A stretch of DNA of 64,000 bases from Nannocystis bainbridge (lineage in GTDB: Bacteria; Myxococcota_A; Polyangia; Nannocystales; Nannocystaceae). Made by a program: the position numbers and the translations under genes. Location of the stretch: positions 620,001 through 684,000 of the forward strand of contig NZ_JAQNDL010000001.1 in assembly GCF_028368995.1 (NCBI RefSeq). Direction: 5' to 3'. Of this stretch, positions 8,417 to 18,598 are shown piece after piece. The notes under the pieces are model-generated. The model worked only from the letters and a program-made list of their open reading frames with translations. It did not search any database and was not told the origin of the DNA. How positions within the stretch are numbered: position 1 is the first letter of the stretch; each line of letters starts with the position of its first letter.

Positions 8417-8914
8417 TCACACCCGCGGGCCCTTGCGCTCGCCCCGGTCGCCCCGGCCGTCGCGGCCGCCGTCACGCCCGCCGCGGAAGTGGCCCTTGCC
8501 CTTGCCTTCCTTGTGCTTGGCCTTGAACTCCGCCATCTTGGCCCGCTGCGCCGGGGTCAGGACCGCGTCGATCTTGGCCTTCATCGCCTCGCGCTCGCTC
8601 TTGGCGACGGTCTCGTGGGCCGCCAGCTGCTCGCGCAGCGTCTTGACCTTGGCCGCGTCGAACGAGGGCTTGGCGTACTCGGCGGCGATCTGCTGATTCA
8701 GGTCGCGCATGGCCGAGCGCTCGGCCTTGATGGTCGGCTTGTGGCTGTCGCGGATCTGCGTCAGCTGCGTCTGCTGGGCCGCCGAGCATTCGAGCTTCTC
8801 GCACATCTTCGCGCCGCGGTCGCCGTGGTGCTTGCCCGCCTCGGCGTCGCCCGCCGCGAACATGGTCAGGCCAAACACAGTCGTCATCACCAGCTTCGAA
8901 ATCGTGGTCAGCAT
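8417..8914 (-). CDS. Spy/CpxP-like (LTXXQ) periplasmic protein with Arg/Gly-rich tail
   Basis: 165 aa. Signal peptide at about 1-26 (VMTTVFGLTMFAAGDAEAG). The helical body carries two LTxxQ-type motifs: AAQQTQLTQIRDSHKP and DAVLTPAQRAKMAEFKAKH. Spy/CpxP proteins form a cradle-shaped dimer with chaperone or envelope-stress sensing roles in the periplasm. The last 25 residues are a GRDGGRDGRG-type basic tail not normal for the family. A GAAAGGAA-like ribosome site lies just upstream of the ATG at 8914. Confidence 0.75.
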   Translation of the reverse strand: MLTTISKLVMTTVFGLTMFAAGDAEAGKHHGDRGAKMCEKLECSAAQQTQLTQIRDSHKPTIKAERSAMRDLNQQIAAEYAKPSFDAAKVKTLREQLAAHETVAKSEREAMKAKIDAVLTPAQRAKMAEFKAKHKEGKGKGHFRGGRDGGRDGRGDRGERKGPRV

Positions 8915-9155
8915 CGTGGTTCCTTTCGTCTCGGCTGGTTCGACGCGGCCCCGGCTTCGCTATGCGCCCCGTCGCGCAAAGCGGGGGCCACGGGGACGTA
9001 AAGCGAGCGTAACCGGAGGGCATCGGCGCTCTCCGCGGCGCTGCGGACCGCGCCGGAGCGTACGGCTCATCCATAAAAGACCCGGCGGTAACCCGAGCCG
9101 GGGTCATGGCGCTGGAGGCGTGACGACATCGGCGCGCTCGCCGTCCCATCGCACA
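8915..9155. other. Intergenic region upstream of the Spy-like gene
   Basis: With the hairpin cluster at 9156-9238 this makes 327 bases without a gene. It should contain the leftward promoter of the Spy-like gene. An imperfect inverted repeat around GACCCGGCGG...CCGGGGTC (about 9078-9105) is visible; nothing else is clear. Confidence 0.4.
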
Positions 9156-9238
9156 CCTGCCCTTTCAGACAGGCGCCCACGCCGCCGCCTGCGCTTTCGG
9201 GCAGGCCGCGCGTCGGCCCGCCTGCCCGTTCGGGCCGG
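9156..9238. repeat. Three CCTGCCC-N4-GGGCAGG hairpins downstream of the pseudokinase gene
   Basis: Three inverted repeats: 9156-9173 (CCTGCCCTTTCAGACAGG), 9188-9205 (CCTGCGCTTTCGGGCAGG) and 9221-9238 (CCTGCCCGTTCGGGCCGG), 32-33 bases apart. They end 3 bases from the leftward stop at 9242. Each has a 7-base arm and a 4-base loop, the same geometry as the 14-bp repeats elsewhere in the window. They may end transcription or protect the 3' end. Confidence 0.6.
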
Positions 9239-9241
9239 CGC

Positions 9242-11323
9242 CTACTCCGCCTCGCCCGGCGGGTGGAACACGTAGTTGTGCTGGGCCTGGCGGGCCGCGC
9301 GGGGGAACTCGAGCCGCAGCACCACCTTGCGCAGGCAGTCCGACAGCGGGCTCGGTGCCATGCGCAGCTTCAGCACCTTGCCGCCGCGGCCGACCAGCGC
9401 GACGACTTCGACGTCGCCCGGCCCGTGCTCGTCGTAGCACTGGCGGACCCGCGGCGAGCGGTTGGTCCGCAGCAGGACCTTGCGGAAATCGCCTGCGCTC
9501 AGCTGATCGGCGCCGCCGTTGCCGGGCGCCGCGTCGTCGATCGCCTCGCCGGCCGAATCGACCGCCACCAGATCCTCCTCGGGGGCCGGCGTCGGCGTCG
9601 GCGCGGCCGGCTCGGGCTGGGCCACCCGCGCCAGCGTGGATGCCTCTTGGGACATGTCCGAACGGCCAGCCGTCGGCGTCGCCGGCGACTCTGGTTTCGG
9701 CGGGTGGTTGATCGCCGGCGGCGTGCCCGGCTTGTCGGCGGTGGCCCAGGCCTGCAGGCGCCAGCCGATCAGCGCGCACAGCCCCGCGATCACCAGCAAC
9801 CCGAGGGCCAGCTGGGTGTTGTTGCGGCTGGCGGGCGCCGGGCCGGCCCAGGTCGGCTCGACGCGGGTCGCCGGCGTCGTCATCGACGCGGTCACCGGGG
9901 CGCTGGGGGCCGTCGTCGAGGCGCTGAACGACAGCGACGGCCGCTCGCTCGCGTTCGGCGGCGGGATGATGAACGCCCGCGGGTCGCTCAACGAGGCCTG
10001 GGGCTCGCTGGCGGGCTCGGGCGCGGGCGCGGGCGGCGACGCGGCCGCGGCCGCGGCCGACAGCGGCGATGCGGCCACCGGCGGCGCCGTCGGCGGGCGC
10101 AGCGGCGGCTTGGTCGCCGGCCGGCTCGCCGACCTGGCGGGCCGACTGTCGGGCTTGCTGGCCGGCTTCGCCTCGGCGCGGCTCTCTTGCTTGCTCGCCG
10201 GCTTGCTGGCCCGCACCGGCGTCGCGGCCGCCTCGGGCTCGAGCTCCTCGACCAGCGCCGAGAGCGACGTGAGCGACGAGGCCGACAGCCCCTCGGGCTC
10301 GTCGTCCCTGACGTCGGGCAGCTCGGGCTCGACCTCGTACGACAGCACCGCCAGGTTCGGCGGCGGCTCGATGCGATGCAGGCCGGTGTCGATCGTGACC
10401 TGCCCCTTCGACGGTCGGTACGGCAGGTCGGCGCTCTCGAACACCTGGTCCCACGCCGAATCGATGGCGCCCTCGGCGTGCTGCGCCGCGTCGGCGACCC
10501 CTGGCCGTAGCGCATCGATCTCGGCGGCGCGCAGCTGCTGCGCCCACTCGGCCGCGCTCGGCCGCGAATGCCCGCGGACAACCTGCGCGATCGGGGCCAG
10601 CCACGGCGCCTCGGCCTCGCCCTTGCCGACCACCTCGAGCAGCACCGCCGCCAGCATCGACACGTCGGCCGACACGGCCGGCTCGGCGCCGGACAGGTGC
10701 GACGGCGCCTGCACGTCGAGGTCGACCAGCTTGACCCCGGCGTGGCTCCACACCAGGTTGCCCGGCGAAATCGCCCCGTGCGGGGCCCCGAGCGCGTGCA
10801 GCGTGGCCAGGCCCTCGGCCAGCTCGGCCGCCAGCTTGAGCAGGCCGGCGCCCTCGAAGCGTGGGTCGTTCTCGGCGTGGTAGAGGTTCTTGCCCTCCGC
10901 GTGCTCCATCACGGCGTACCACAGGCCGCCCATGGTGCCCTCGGCGAGAACCGCGGCGACGCACGGGTGGCGCACGCCGAGGCGCCTGCGGGCCCGCTCG
11001 GCGATCCGTCCGACCACCTCGCGCTGCTCCGGCGCCGCCAACACCTTGACCACCACCTGCTGGTTGCTGGCCTGGTCGCGGCCCGAGTAGACGCAGCCGA
11101 GGTCGCCGGAGCCGAGCAGCTCGGTCAGCACGTAGCGGCCGCCCAGCACGTGGCCGCGCAGGTCGCCGAGCACCTCGACCTCGGACGGCTTGCCGCCCTG
11201 CCCGACCGGCCCGCCGAGCATCTCCGGCAGCGGATCCTCGTCGAGCGGGATCGAGTGCATCGTCCAGCTGCGTGGCCGACGCGGCTTGGGCCTGGAGTCG
11301 GGAGGACTTGCCGGTACAACCAT
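9242..11323 (-). CDS. Membrane pseudokinase with AgmX/PglI-like C-terminal domain
   Basis: 693 aa from the ATG at 11323; a start at 11260 or 11368 is also possible. The N-terminal Hanks-kinase fold has a glycine loop (LLGSGDLGCVY) and the ATP lysine (VVVKVLA). The catalytic loop is HGAISPGN instead of HRDxKPxN, and the DFG position reads VDLD, so phosphotransfer is unlikely. A long Pro/Ala/Ser/Arg linker contains a patch rich in AKPASKPDSRPARS repeats. One membrane helix follows (LALGLLVIAGLCALIGWRL). The C-terminal 110 aa resemble the AgmX/PglI domain: SPRVRQCYDEHG, GDVEVVALVGRGGKV, SDCLRKVVLRLEFP. Its job is probably docking to an envelope machine. Repeat hairpins follow its stop. Confidence 0.7.
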   Translation of the reverse strand: MVVPASPPDSRPKPRRPRSWTMHSIPLDEDPLPEMLGGPVGQGGKPSEVEVLGDLRGHVLGGRYVLTELLGSGDLGCVYSGRDQASNQQVVVKVLAAPEQREVVGRIAERARRRLGVRHPCVAAVLAEGTMGGLWYAVMEHAEGKNLYHAENDPRFEGAGLLKLAAELAEGLATLHALGAPHGAISPGNLVWSHAGVKLVDLDVQAPSHLSGAEPAVSADVSMLAAVLLEVVGKGEAEAPWLAPIAQVVRGHSRPSAAEWAQQLRAAEIDALRPGVADAAQHAEGAIDSAWDQVFESADLPYRPSKGQVTIDTGLHRIEPPPNLAVLSYEVEPELPDVRDDEPEGLSASSLTSLSALVEELEPEAAATPVRASKPASKQESRAEAKPASKPDSRPARSASRPATKPPLRPPTAPPVAASPLSAAAAAASPPAPAPEPASEPQASLSDPRAFIIPPPNASERPSLSFSASTTAPSAPVTASMTTPATRVEPTWAGPAPASRNNTQLALGLLVIAGLCALIGWRLQAWATADKPGTPPAINHPPKPESPATPTAGRSDMSQEASTLARVAQPEPAAPTPTPAPEEDLVAVDSAGEAIDDAAPGNGGADQLSAGDFRKVLLRTNRSPRVRQCYDEHGPGDVEVVALVGRGGKVLKLRMAPSPLSDCLRKVVLRLEFPRAARQAQHNYVFHPPGEAE
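9639..9672. repeat. 14-bp repeat units inside the pseudokinase gene
   Basis: GATGCCTCTTGGGA (9639-9652), CATGTCCGAACGGC (9653-9666), then in-phase CAGC at 9667. On the coding strand this gives the RSDMSQEAS segment of the linker between the membrane helix and the C-terminal domain. Confidence 0.65.
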
Positions 11324-11426
11324 GAGCGGGGGTGGCGAAAGCGTGCAACGGTTGGCGCCCGCGGTCAACGGCCTGCCCGCGGGCCGGGGTCCGCTCTTGC
11401 GCTCGCGCGGCCGCCCGCCGCCCCCA

Positions 11427-12713
<1,287 letters not shown>

Positions 12714-12798
12714 GTGCAGTCCTTTCGTTCGCCGCTCACGATCGCAGGCGCGCGATCAATCGGGCGTCAGGACAGCAGGAGCCGCGATCAAGAGCCGA

Positions 12799-13551
12799 TC
12801 AAGGCCGTGCCTGCGCCTGTGACCCGGATTCGTGCGCCTGCACCGCCGCCTCGACTTCGACGTGTCCGCGCAGGTACGCGACGTAGACGATCACGGGCAC
12901 CGTGTAGCGGAACGCCGGACCGGCCAGCTCCCACAGGCGAATCGCCTGATAGATCGGCCCTCCGGCGCGGCGCAGCACCAGCTTGAGGCCCGCGCGCAGC
13001 AAACTTTGCCGCACCTGCACCACCGCCGCCTCGCGCAGCTTGTCGGTCGCCACGTGCGCCGCGCGGCCCGGCAGCAGCGCCTTGCGCTCCGGCTGCGTGT
13101 GGGTCTGGAAGTCGTGAAGCACCGAGAGGTCCGGGACCCCCTCGGCGTAGGTCTCGCCGGCGTGGAACCCGTCGATCAGCACCTGCTGAATGTCGGTCGG
13201 CAGGGCGTCGAAGTTGGCGTCGAGGGCGTAGTGGACCACGCGGTGCTCGAGCGCCGGGAGCCCGCCCTCGGCTGGCTCTTCGGACAGGCGCAGCTCGGCC
13301 AGCGCGTCGCACACGATCTGCAAGTACGACTGTTTACCGGGCCCGGTGCGCCCGAGAACGCTGTGCGAGCCGAGCCGCGAGATCCGCTCGATCACCGCCG
13401 CGACCCGGTCGTCGCGCGTCGATCGGGGGTCGCGGAGCCGGCGGTCGACCCACAACAGGCCGGACGGCGGCCGGCCCAGGAACTCGATCAGCACGGCCAG
13501 CTCCGCTTCGCTGCAGGCCATCAGCACGGGCGTCAGATGTTCGTCGACCAT
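12799..13551 (-). CDS. YaaW/UPF0174-like protein
   Basis: 250 aa from ATG 13551 (MVDEHLTPVLMACSEAELAV). Similarity to Escherichia coli YaaW is visible in the N-terminal DxxLxxLxxCSExxL pattern, the central ISRLGSHSVLGRTGPGKQSY segment and the C-terminal AFRYTVPVIVYVAYLR segment. The family has no established function. It is 85 bases upstream of the sigma factor on the same strand and divergent from the kinase-TPR gene. Confidence 0.6.
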   Translation of the reverse strand: MVDEHLTPVLMACSEAELAVLIEFLGRPPSGLLWVDRRLRDPRSTRDDRVAAVIERISRLGSHSVLGRTGPGKQSYLQIVCDALAELRLSEEPAEGGLPALEHRVVHYALDANFDALPTDIQQVLIDGFHAGETYAEGVPDLSVLHDFQTHTQPERKALLPGRAAHVATDKLREAAVVQVRQSLLRAGLKLVLRRAGGPIYQAIRLWELAGPAFRYTVPVIVYVAYLRGHVEVEAAVQAHESGSQAQARP

Positions 13552-13681
13552 GGTCGCCCGCAGGGTACTCCTCGCGCGGCCCGCCGGCCATCGCCTGCGC
13601 ACCACGGGCCCTGGCCCCCCCGGCGCGAGCACGCGCTCTCAGCCATTGAGACGGCCGGGCCGGTCGGGCAAGATCGGCGCG

Positions 13682-16627
13682 GTGGAGGTCGAGCCGACGC
13701 CCTCGCAGGACACCTCGGTGACCGGCGAGATCACCGGGGAGGGTGAGCTCCCGCAGGCCCCTGGCGCGTCGGTCGACGACCTGTCCCCAGGGACATGTGT
13801 CGGCCGCTACATCATCCTCGGTCGCCTCGGCGCCGGCGCCATGGGCGTCGTCTACGCCGCCTTCGACCCCGAGCTCGACCGCAAGATCGCCCTCAAGCTG
13901 CTGAACTCCGGCGGCAGCGCCCGGCTCGACGCCCGCGCCCGCCTGCTGCGCGAGGCCAAGTCGCTGGCCCGCCTGTCGCACCCGAACGTGGTCGGCGTCC
14001 ACGACGTCGGCACCTACGGCGACCACATCTTCCTCGCCATGGAGTTCGTCCCCGGGCGCACGCTCACCGCCTGGCTCAAAGAACAGCCGCGGCGCTGGCC
14101 CCAGGTGCTGGAGGTCATGCGCTGCGCCGGCGAGGGCCTGGCCGCCGCCCACGCCGCCGGCCTGGTCCACCGCGACTTCAAGCCCGACAACATCCTCATC
14201 GGCGACGACGGCCGCGCTCGCGTCCTCGACTTCGGCCTCGCGCGCGCCTCCGGCGAGGCGCCCGAGAACCTCTCGAACGACAGCGAGGCGCTCGCCGCCA
14301 TCGCCTCCGCCTCGACCTCCGGCGCCCACCGCTCGCGCGCCCACGCAGCCGAGCTCGCCCTCGTCACCCGCACCGGCGCGCTGATCGGCACGCCCGCGTA
14401 CATGTCCCCCGAGCAGCACCTCGGCCGCCCCGCCGACGCGCTCAGCGATCAGTTCTCGTTCTCGATCGCCCTCTACCAGGCGCTCTACGGCGTGCGCCCG
14501 TTCAGCGGCGCGCGCCTGTCGTCCCTCGCCTATCAGATCATGAAGGGCAAGGTCGAGGCCCCGCCCGCCGGCTCGCAGGTCCCGGGCTGGCTGCGCAAGG
14601 TGGTCGTCCGCGGCCTCGCGCTCGACGCCGAGGACCGCTGGCCGTCGATGCGCGCCATGCTGACCGCCCTCGCCCGCGAGCGCGGCCTCGGTAGGCCCGG
14701 CGCCTGGCTGCTCGGCGGCCTCGCCGGCCTCGGCTTCGGCCTGGCGCTGTGGCTCACCCGCGACCCCGCCGTCAGCCCGTGCCAGGGCAGCGCGCAGCGG
14801 CTCGCGGGGATCTGGGACGCGGCCCGCGTCGCCGAGATCCAGCAGGCCTTCCTCGCCTCGGGGGCGCCCTACGCCGCCGACGCCTGGCAGAGCGTCGACA
14901 AGGCGCTCTCGGCCTACGCCCAGCGATGGGTCGCGGCCCACCACGACGCCTGCGCCGCGACGCACATCTACGGCGAGCAGTCGGAGCGCATCCTCGACCT
15001 CCGCACCCGCTGCCTGAACCGCCACCTCGGCCGCTTCAAGGCCCTCAGCGACGGCCTCGCCCGCGCCGGCGCCGGCACCATCGAGCACGCCCCCGAGGCC
15101 GCCTCGCTGCTCGGCGACCTCTCGACCTGCGCCGACGCCGAGGCGCTCGACAGCGTGGTCCCGGCCCCCGAAGATCCCGCCAAGGTCGCCGACGTCGAGG
15201 CCCGCCTGGCCGACGCCGGGGCCCAGGAGCTGGCCGGCGACTACACGCGAGCCTTCGAGCTGGCGCTGCTGGCCGTCAACGAGGCGACCGCCCTCGCCTA
15301 TGCGCCGCTCGAGGCCGAGGCGCTGCGGGTGCGCGCGCGGATCCAGCGGCGCCTGGCTCGCCACGACATGAGCGCCGAGTCGCTCACCGCCGCCATCGCC
15401 GCCGCCGCCCGCGGCCGCGACGATCACACCGCCGCGACCGCCTGGACCGACCTCGTCTACCACGTCGGCACCCACAAGCCCGACGCCGTCCGCCTCGACG
15501 CCCACCGCCTCGCCGCCGAGGCCGCGATCGTGCGCGCCGGCGACGACGCCTCGCTGCGGGCCCGCCTCGACCTCGGCGTCGCCAACGGCCTGCGCCTGCT
15601 CGGCCGCTACGACGAGGCCCTCGCCCCGGCCCAGCGCGCGCTCGCGCTGTACGAGCGCGACGACCCCGGCAACGCCCACAACCTCGCCGACGCGCTGCAC
15701 AGCCTCGCGCTGATCCACCAGCGCCGAAACCACGTGGCCGACGCCCAGCGGGCCTTCGACCGCGCCATCGCGGCCCACGAGCGCGCCTACGGCCGGGCCC
15801 ACCCGGTCACCGCCAGCGTCCTCAGTCACGCCGCCGTGCTCGCGCTCGAGCAGGGCGACCTCGATCGCGCCGACGCGCTCGCGCGCGAGGCCCACGACGT
15901 GCGCCAGCGGAGCTTGCCCCGAGGCAACGTCGCCCTCGCCGAGTCGGCCCGGATCCTCGCCGAGATCGCGGCCCTGCGCGGCGACCTGGATGGCGCCCAG
16001 GCCCGCTACGACGAGGCGCTGGCGATCTACCGCGACCAGCCCGACGTCGACGCCATGCACCGGGCCACCCTGCACAACGACCTCGCCATCCTGGCCGACC
16101 AGCGCGGCGACCTGCCCGGCGCGCGCCAGCACTACCGGGACGCGCTCGAGCTGTACCGCCAGCGCTTCGGCTTCGAGCACGTGTACGCGCGGATCGTCGA
16201 GCGCAACCTCGTCGAGGTCGCGCTGTGGCTCGGCGATCCGGCGGCCGCGTTGACGCTGGCCGATCGGCTGATCGCCAGCGCCCCGCGCGAGCCGCCGATC
16301 GAGCCGCCGGTGCCCTACGTGCTGGCCTTGCGGGCCCAGGCCCTGCTCGCGCTCGGCCGCGACGCCGAGGCGCGCGAGGCCGCCGAGCGCGCCGTCGCCG
16401 ACCTCGACGCGCACCTCGGCGGCGCCCCGGACGCCGAAGAGGCGGCGATCGTGCGCGCCACCCTGGCCCGCGTGCTCCCGACCGGCGGCGACGACGGCAA
16501 GCGGCGGCTGGCGCTGATGCTGCTCGCCGAGCCCGAGCTGCGCCGCGCCGCCGAGGCCAAGAAGACCGCCGCCGCGCGAGCGCTGGCCGCCGTGCACGAC
16601 CTGGCCTCGCCGCCCTCGCGACCTTGA
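13682..16627 (+). CDS. Ser/Thr protein kinase with C-terminal TPR repeats
   Basis: 981 aa, GTG start chosen because the kinase domain begins about 43 residues later. Kinase motifs are intact: RLGAGAMGVVYAA, ALK, HRDFKPDN (catalytic Asp about residue 165), DFGLARA, and TPAYMSPEQ in the activation segment. One membrane helix follows (WLLGGLAGLGFGLALWLT, about 340-357), then a Cys-containing region and many TPR repeats (for example GRYDEALAPAQRALALYERDDP). Known myxobacterial proteins of this layout are membrane kinases with TPR partner-binding modules. A 14-bp repeat at 13780 is read as DLSPGTCVGRY, directly abutting the kinase domain. Confidence 0.93.
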   Translation: MEVEPTPSQDTSVTGEITGEGELPQAPGASVDDLSPGTCVGRYIILGRLGAGAMGVVYAAFDPELDRKIALKLLNSGGSARLDARARLLREAKSLARLSHPNVVGVHDVGTYGDHIFLAMEFVPGRTLTAWLKEQPRRWPQVLEVMRCAGEGLAAAHAAGLVHRDFKPDNILIGDDGRARVLDFGLARASGEAPENLSNDSEALAAIASASTSGAHRSRAHAAELALVTRTGALIGTPAYMSPEQHLGRPADALSDQFSFSIALYQALYGVRPFSGARLSSLAYQIMKGKVEAPPAGSQVPGWLRKVVVRGLALDAEDRWPSMRAMLTALARERGLGRPGAWLLGGLAGLGFGLALWLTRDPAVSPCQGSAQRLAGIWDAARVAEIQQAFLASGAPYAADAWQSVDKALSAYAQRWVAAHHDACAATHIYGEQSERILDLRTRCLNRHLGRFKALSDGLARAGAGTIEHAPEAASLLGDLSTCADAEALDSVVPAPEDPAKVADVEARLADAGAQELAGDYTRAFELALLAVNEATALAYAPLEAEALRVRARIQRRLARHDMSAESLTAAIAAAARGRDDHTAATAWTDLVYHVGTHKPDAVRLDAHRLAAEAAIVRAGDDASLRARLDLGVANGLRLLGRYDEALAPAQRALALYERDDPGNAHNLADALHSLALIHQRRNHVADAQRAFDRAIAAHERAYGRAHPVTASVLSHAAVLALEQGDLDRADALAREAHDVRQRSLPRGNVALAESARILAEIAALRGDLDGAQARYDEALAIYRDQPDVDAMHRATLHNDLAILADQRGDLPGARQHYRDALELYRQRFGFEHVYARIVERNLVEVALWLGDPAAALTLADRLIASAPREPPIEPPVPYVLALRAQALLALGRDAEAREAAERAVADLDAHLGGAPDAEEAAIVRATLARVLPTGGDDGKRRLALMLLAEPELRRAAEAKKTAAARALAAVHDLASPPSRP
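13780..13803. repeat. 14-bp repeat unit inside the kinase-TPR gene
   Basis: CCTGTCCCCAGGGA (13780-13793) followed in phase by CATGTGTCGG. It is read in frame as LSPGTCVG at the junction of the N-terminal tail and the kinase domain. Confidence 0.7.
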
Positions 16628-16682
16628 CCTGTCCCGAGCGACCTCCCCGAAAGGACAGGTCGGATCGGCCAGTCGATGACGT
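16628..16682. repeat. 14-bp-period repeat array after the kinase-TPR stop
   Basis: Units at 16628 (CCTGTCCCGAGCGA), 16642 (CCTCCCCGAAAGGA), 16656 (CAGGTCGGATCGGC) and 16670 (CAGTCGATGACGTC). The first unit begins on the base after the TGA stop. The rest of the gap to 16850 shows no gene. Confidence 0.75.
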
Positions 16683-16849
16683 CGGCGAGTGCGGTTCGCG
16701 GCCCCTCGCCCCCAAAACACGCGCATGGAGGCAATGACGGATCGGTCGTTCGCTTCTCACGCGTCGCCCGCGGGGGTAAGTTCGACCGACCTACGAACCG
16801 GCTTGCTTACGGACTCCCGGCCGTCTTTCCCGGCCTGATCGGCACCGCC

Positions 16850-18550
16850 ATGCACAAATTCGACCTCCGCTCCTCCCTCGCGCTCGTCGGCGGCTTCGGC
16901 CTCCTCGTCGCCTGCCCCCCCGGCGGCGGCACCACCACCGAGACCGACACCGACACGTCCAGCAGCGAGACGAGCACGACCGAGCTGCCCGGCACCAGCG
17001 TGGCGCCGACCACCGATCCGACCACGACCACCGGGACCACCGTCCCGACCACGACCGAGACCACCACCGCGGCGACGACGACCACGACCACCACGACCAC
17101 CACCGGCGAGCCCGACGGGGCCCTGTGCGTCGCGCTGGGCGGCCAGGACGGGATCGCCGCGCTGGTCGCCGCCGCGGTCCAGGGCGTGCTGCTCGACGAC
17201 AAGATCAACGCCTATTTCCTCAACAGCGACGTCGACGGCGGCAACCTCGGAACCTGCCTCGAGAAGCAGCTCGGCGCGCTCGCCGGGTGCGACGGCGTCG
17301 AATACGACTGCCAGGACATGCAGGCCGCCCACGCCGGCCTCGGCATCTCGGCCCTCGATTTCGCCGACTTCGCCGCCGACTTCGCCGTCGCCCTCGACAC
17401 CCACCAGGCCAGCCACCCCGAGCTCGGCGACGACGACAAGGACACCATCCTGTCCGCGCTGGCGGCGATGGAGGCCGACATCGTCGAGGACCCCGACGGC
17501 GACCAGACCCTCTACCAGCGGCTCGGCCGCAAGCCGGCGCTGCGGGCCCTCGTCGGCGTCTCGGGCGAGGCCGGCTCGTTCCTCGACAACGTCGCCCTCG
17601 ACCCGGCGATCAACGGCTTCTTCGGCGCCGCCGACCACGCCCGCCTCAACACCTGCCTCACGCGCCAGCTCGGCGGCATCGACGGCCCGAGCAAGTACGG
17701 CCTCGAGGTCGACGCCCCCGCGCCCGCCGACCCGGGCGTCGCCGCCGCCAACCCCTGCAAATCGATGGCCGAGGCGCACGAGGGCCTGACCGACGCCAAG
17801 GACATGGGCGGCATCGACATCATGGACTTCGGCGCCCTGCTGGGCGACCTCGTCGCCGCCATGAACACCTTCATGGTCCCCCAGCCCGACCAGGACGTGC
17901 TGCTCGGCGTGCTCGGCTCGATGTGCGAGGACATCGTCATGCTGTCGGCCAAGAACGACTGCCCGACGGCGCAGAAGCTCGAGGTCGTCGAGGCGACCGC
18001 GATCGGCGGCATGGTGATCGACGAGATCTACGACGGGTCGTTCGCCACCATGTGGTGCCACGAGATCGAGGTCCCCGACGACCCGATCAACTTCGTGCGC
18101 GGCGTCGAGCTCAAGCTCGGCATCAACCACAACTGGGTCGGCGACCTCACCGTCAAGCTGATCAGCCCCGAGGACAAGGTCCTCACCCTGGTCAGCCGCC
18201 CCGGCCTGCTCGAGATGAACGACGACGGCGGCGGCTGCTGCGGCGACAGCGCCAACCTCTCGAAGGACTTCCCGCTCACGTTCAAGGACGGGGCCCTCCA
18301 CGCCGCCGAGGACCTCGGCAAGGCGCTCGCCAACACCAACCAGGTGGTCTGCAAGGACGACGGCATCAACCCGTGCGAGTGGGCGCCCAGCCCCGGCTCG
18401 GGCCCGGGCATGAGCTTCGCCGACTTCTTCGGCGACACCGCGACCGGCACCTGGCGCCTGTGCGTCGCCGACTCCAACATCAACGACGCCGGCCTGGTCG
18501 ACTCGATCGCGCTCGCCGTCCAGCGCGTCAAGTACGACCCGATGCCCTGA
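16850..18550 (+). CDS. Lipoprotein with two truncated-hemoglobin-like domains and a proprotein-convertase P-domain
   Basis: 566 aa. Lipoprotein signal (LALVGGFGLLVAC), then about 60 residues of Thr-rich linker encoded by ACC/ACG repeats. Domain 1 (about 95-200) matches group I truncated globins: ALGGQDGIAALV, INAYFLNSD, then DMQAAHAGLGISALDF with the proximal (F8) His. Domain 2 (about 225-365) repeats this: LYQRLGRKPALRALV, INGFFGAADHARLNTC, SMAEAHEGL. The usual distal Tyr (B10) is absent in both and extra cysteines suggest disulphides. Residues about 380-560 are a P-domain beta-sandwich (GVELKLGINHNWVGDLTVKL...GTWRLCVADSNINDAG). It probably sits on the cell surface. Haem binding is inference. 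Confidence 0.75.
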   Translation: MHKFDLRSSLALVGGFGLLVACPPGGGTTTETDTDTSSSETSTTELPGTSVAPTTDPTTTTGTTVPTTTETTTAATTTTTTTTTTGEPDGALCVALGGQDGIAALVAAAVQGVLLDDKINAYFLNSDVDGGNLGTCLEKQLGALAGCDGVEYDCQDMQAAHAGLGISALDFADFAADFAVALDTHQASHPELGDDDKDTILSALAAMEADIVEDPDGDQTLYQRLGRKPALRALVGVSGEAGSFLDNVALDPAINGFFGAADHARLNTCLTRQLGGIDGPSKYGLEVDAPAPADPGVAAANPCKSMAEAHEGLTDAKDMGGIDIMDFGALLGDLVAAMNTFMVPQPDQDVLLGVLGSMCEDIVMLSAKNDCPTAQKLEVVEATAIGGMVIDEIYDGSFATMWCHEIEVPDDPINFVRGVELKLGINHNWVGDLTVKLISPEDKVLTLVSRPGLLEMNDDGGGCCGDSANLSKDFPLTFKDGALHAAEDLGKALANTNQVVCKDDGINPCEWAPSPGSGPGMSFADFFGDTATGTWRLCVADSNINDAGLVDSIALAVQRVKYDPMP

Positions 18551-18598
18551 GCTCCGGGCCGGCGCCCGCTGGGCGCGCCGTCACGATCGCGCGAGGGA

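Noticed and set aside
9156..9238. Classical Rho-independent terminator
   Set aside because: Hairpins are present but no T-tract follows on the leftward strand, so they are listed as repeats.
13334..16726. Open frame of 1130 codons on the minus strand opposite the kinase-TPR gene
   Set aside because: Composition is shadow-like (long Gly/Ala/Arg/Val runs), while the plus strand encodes an intact kinase with TPRs.
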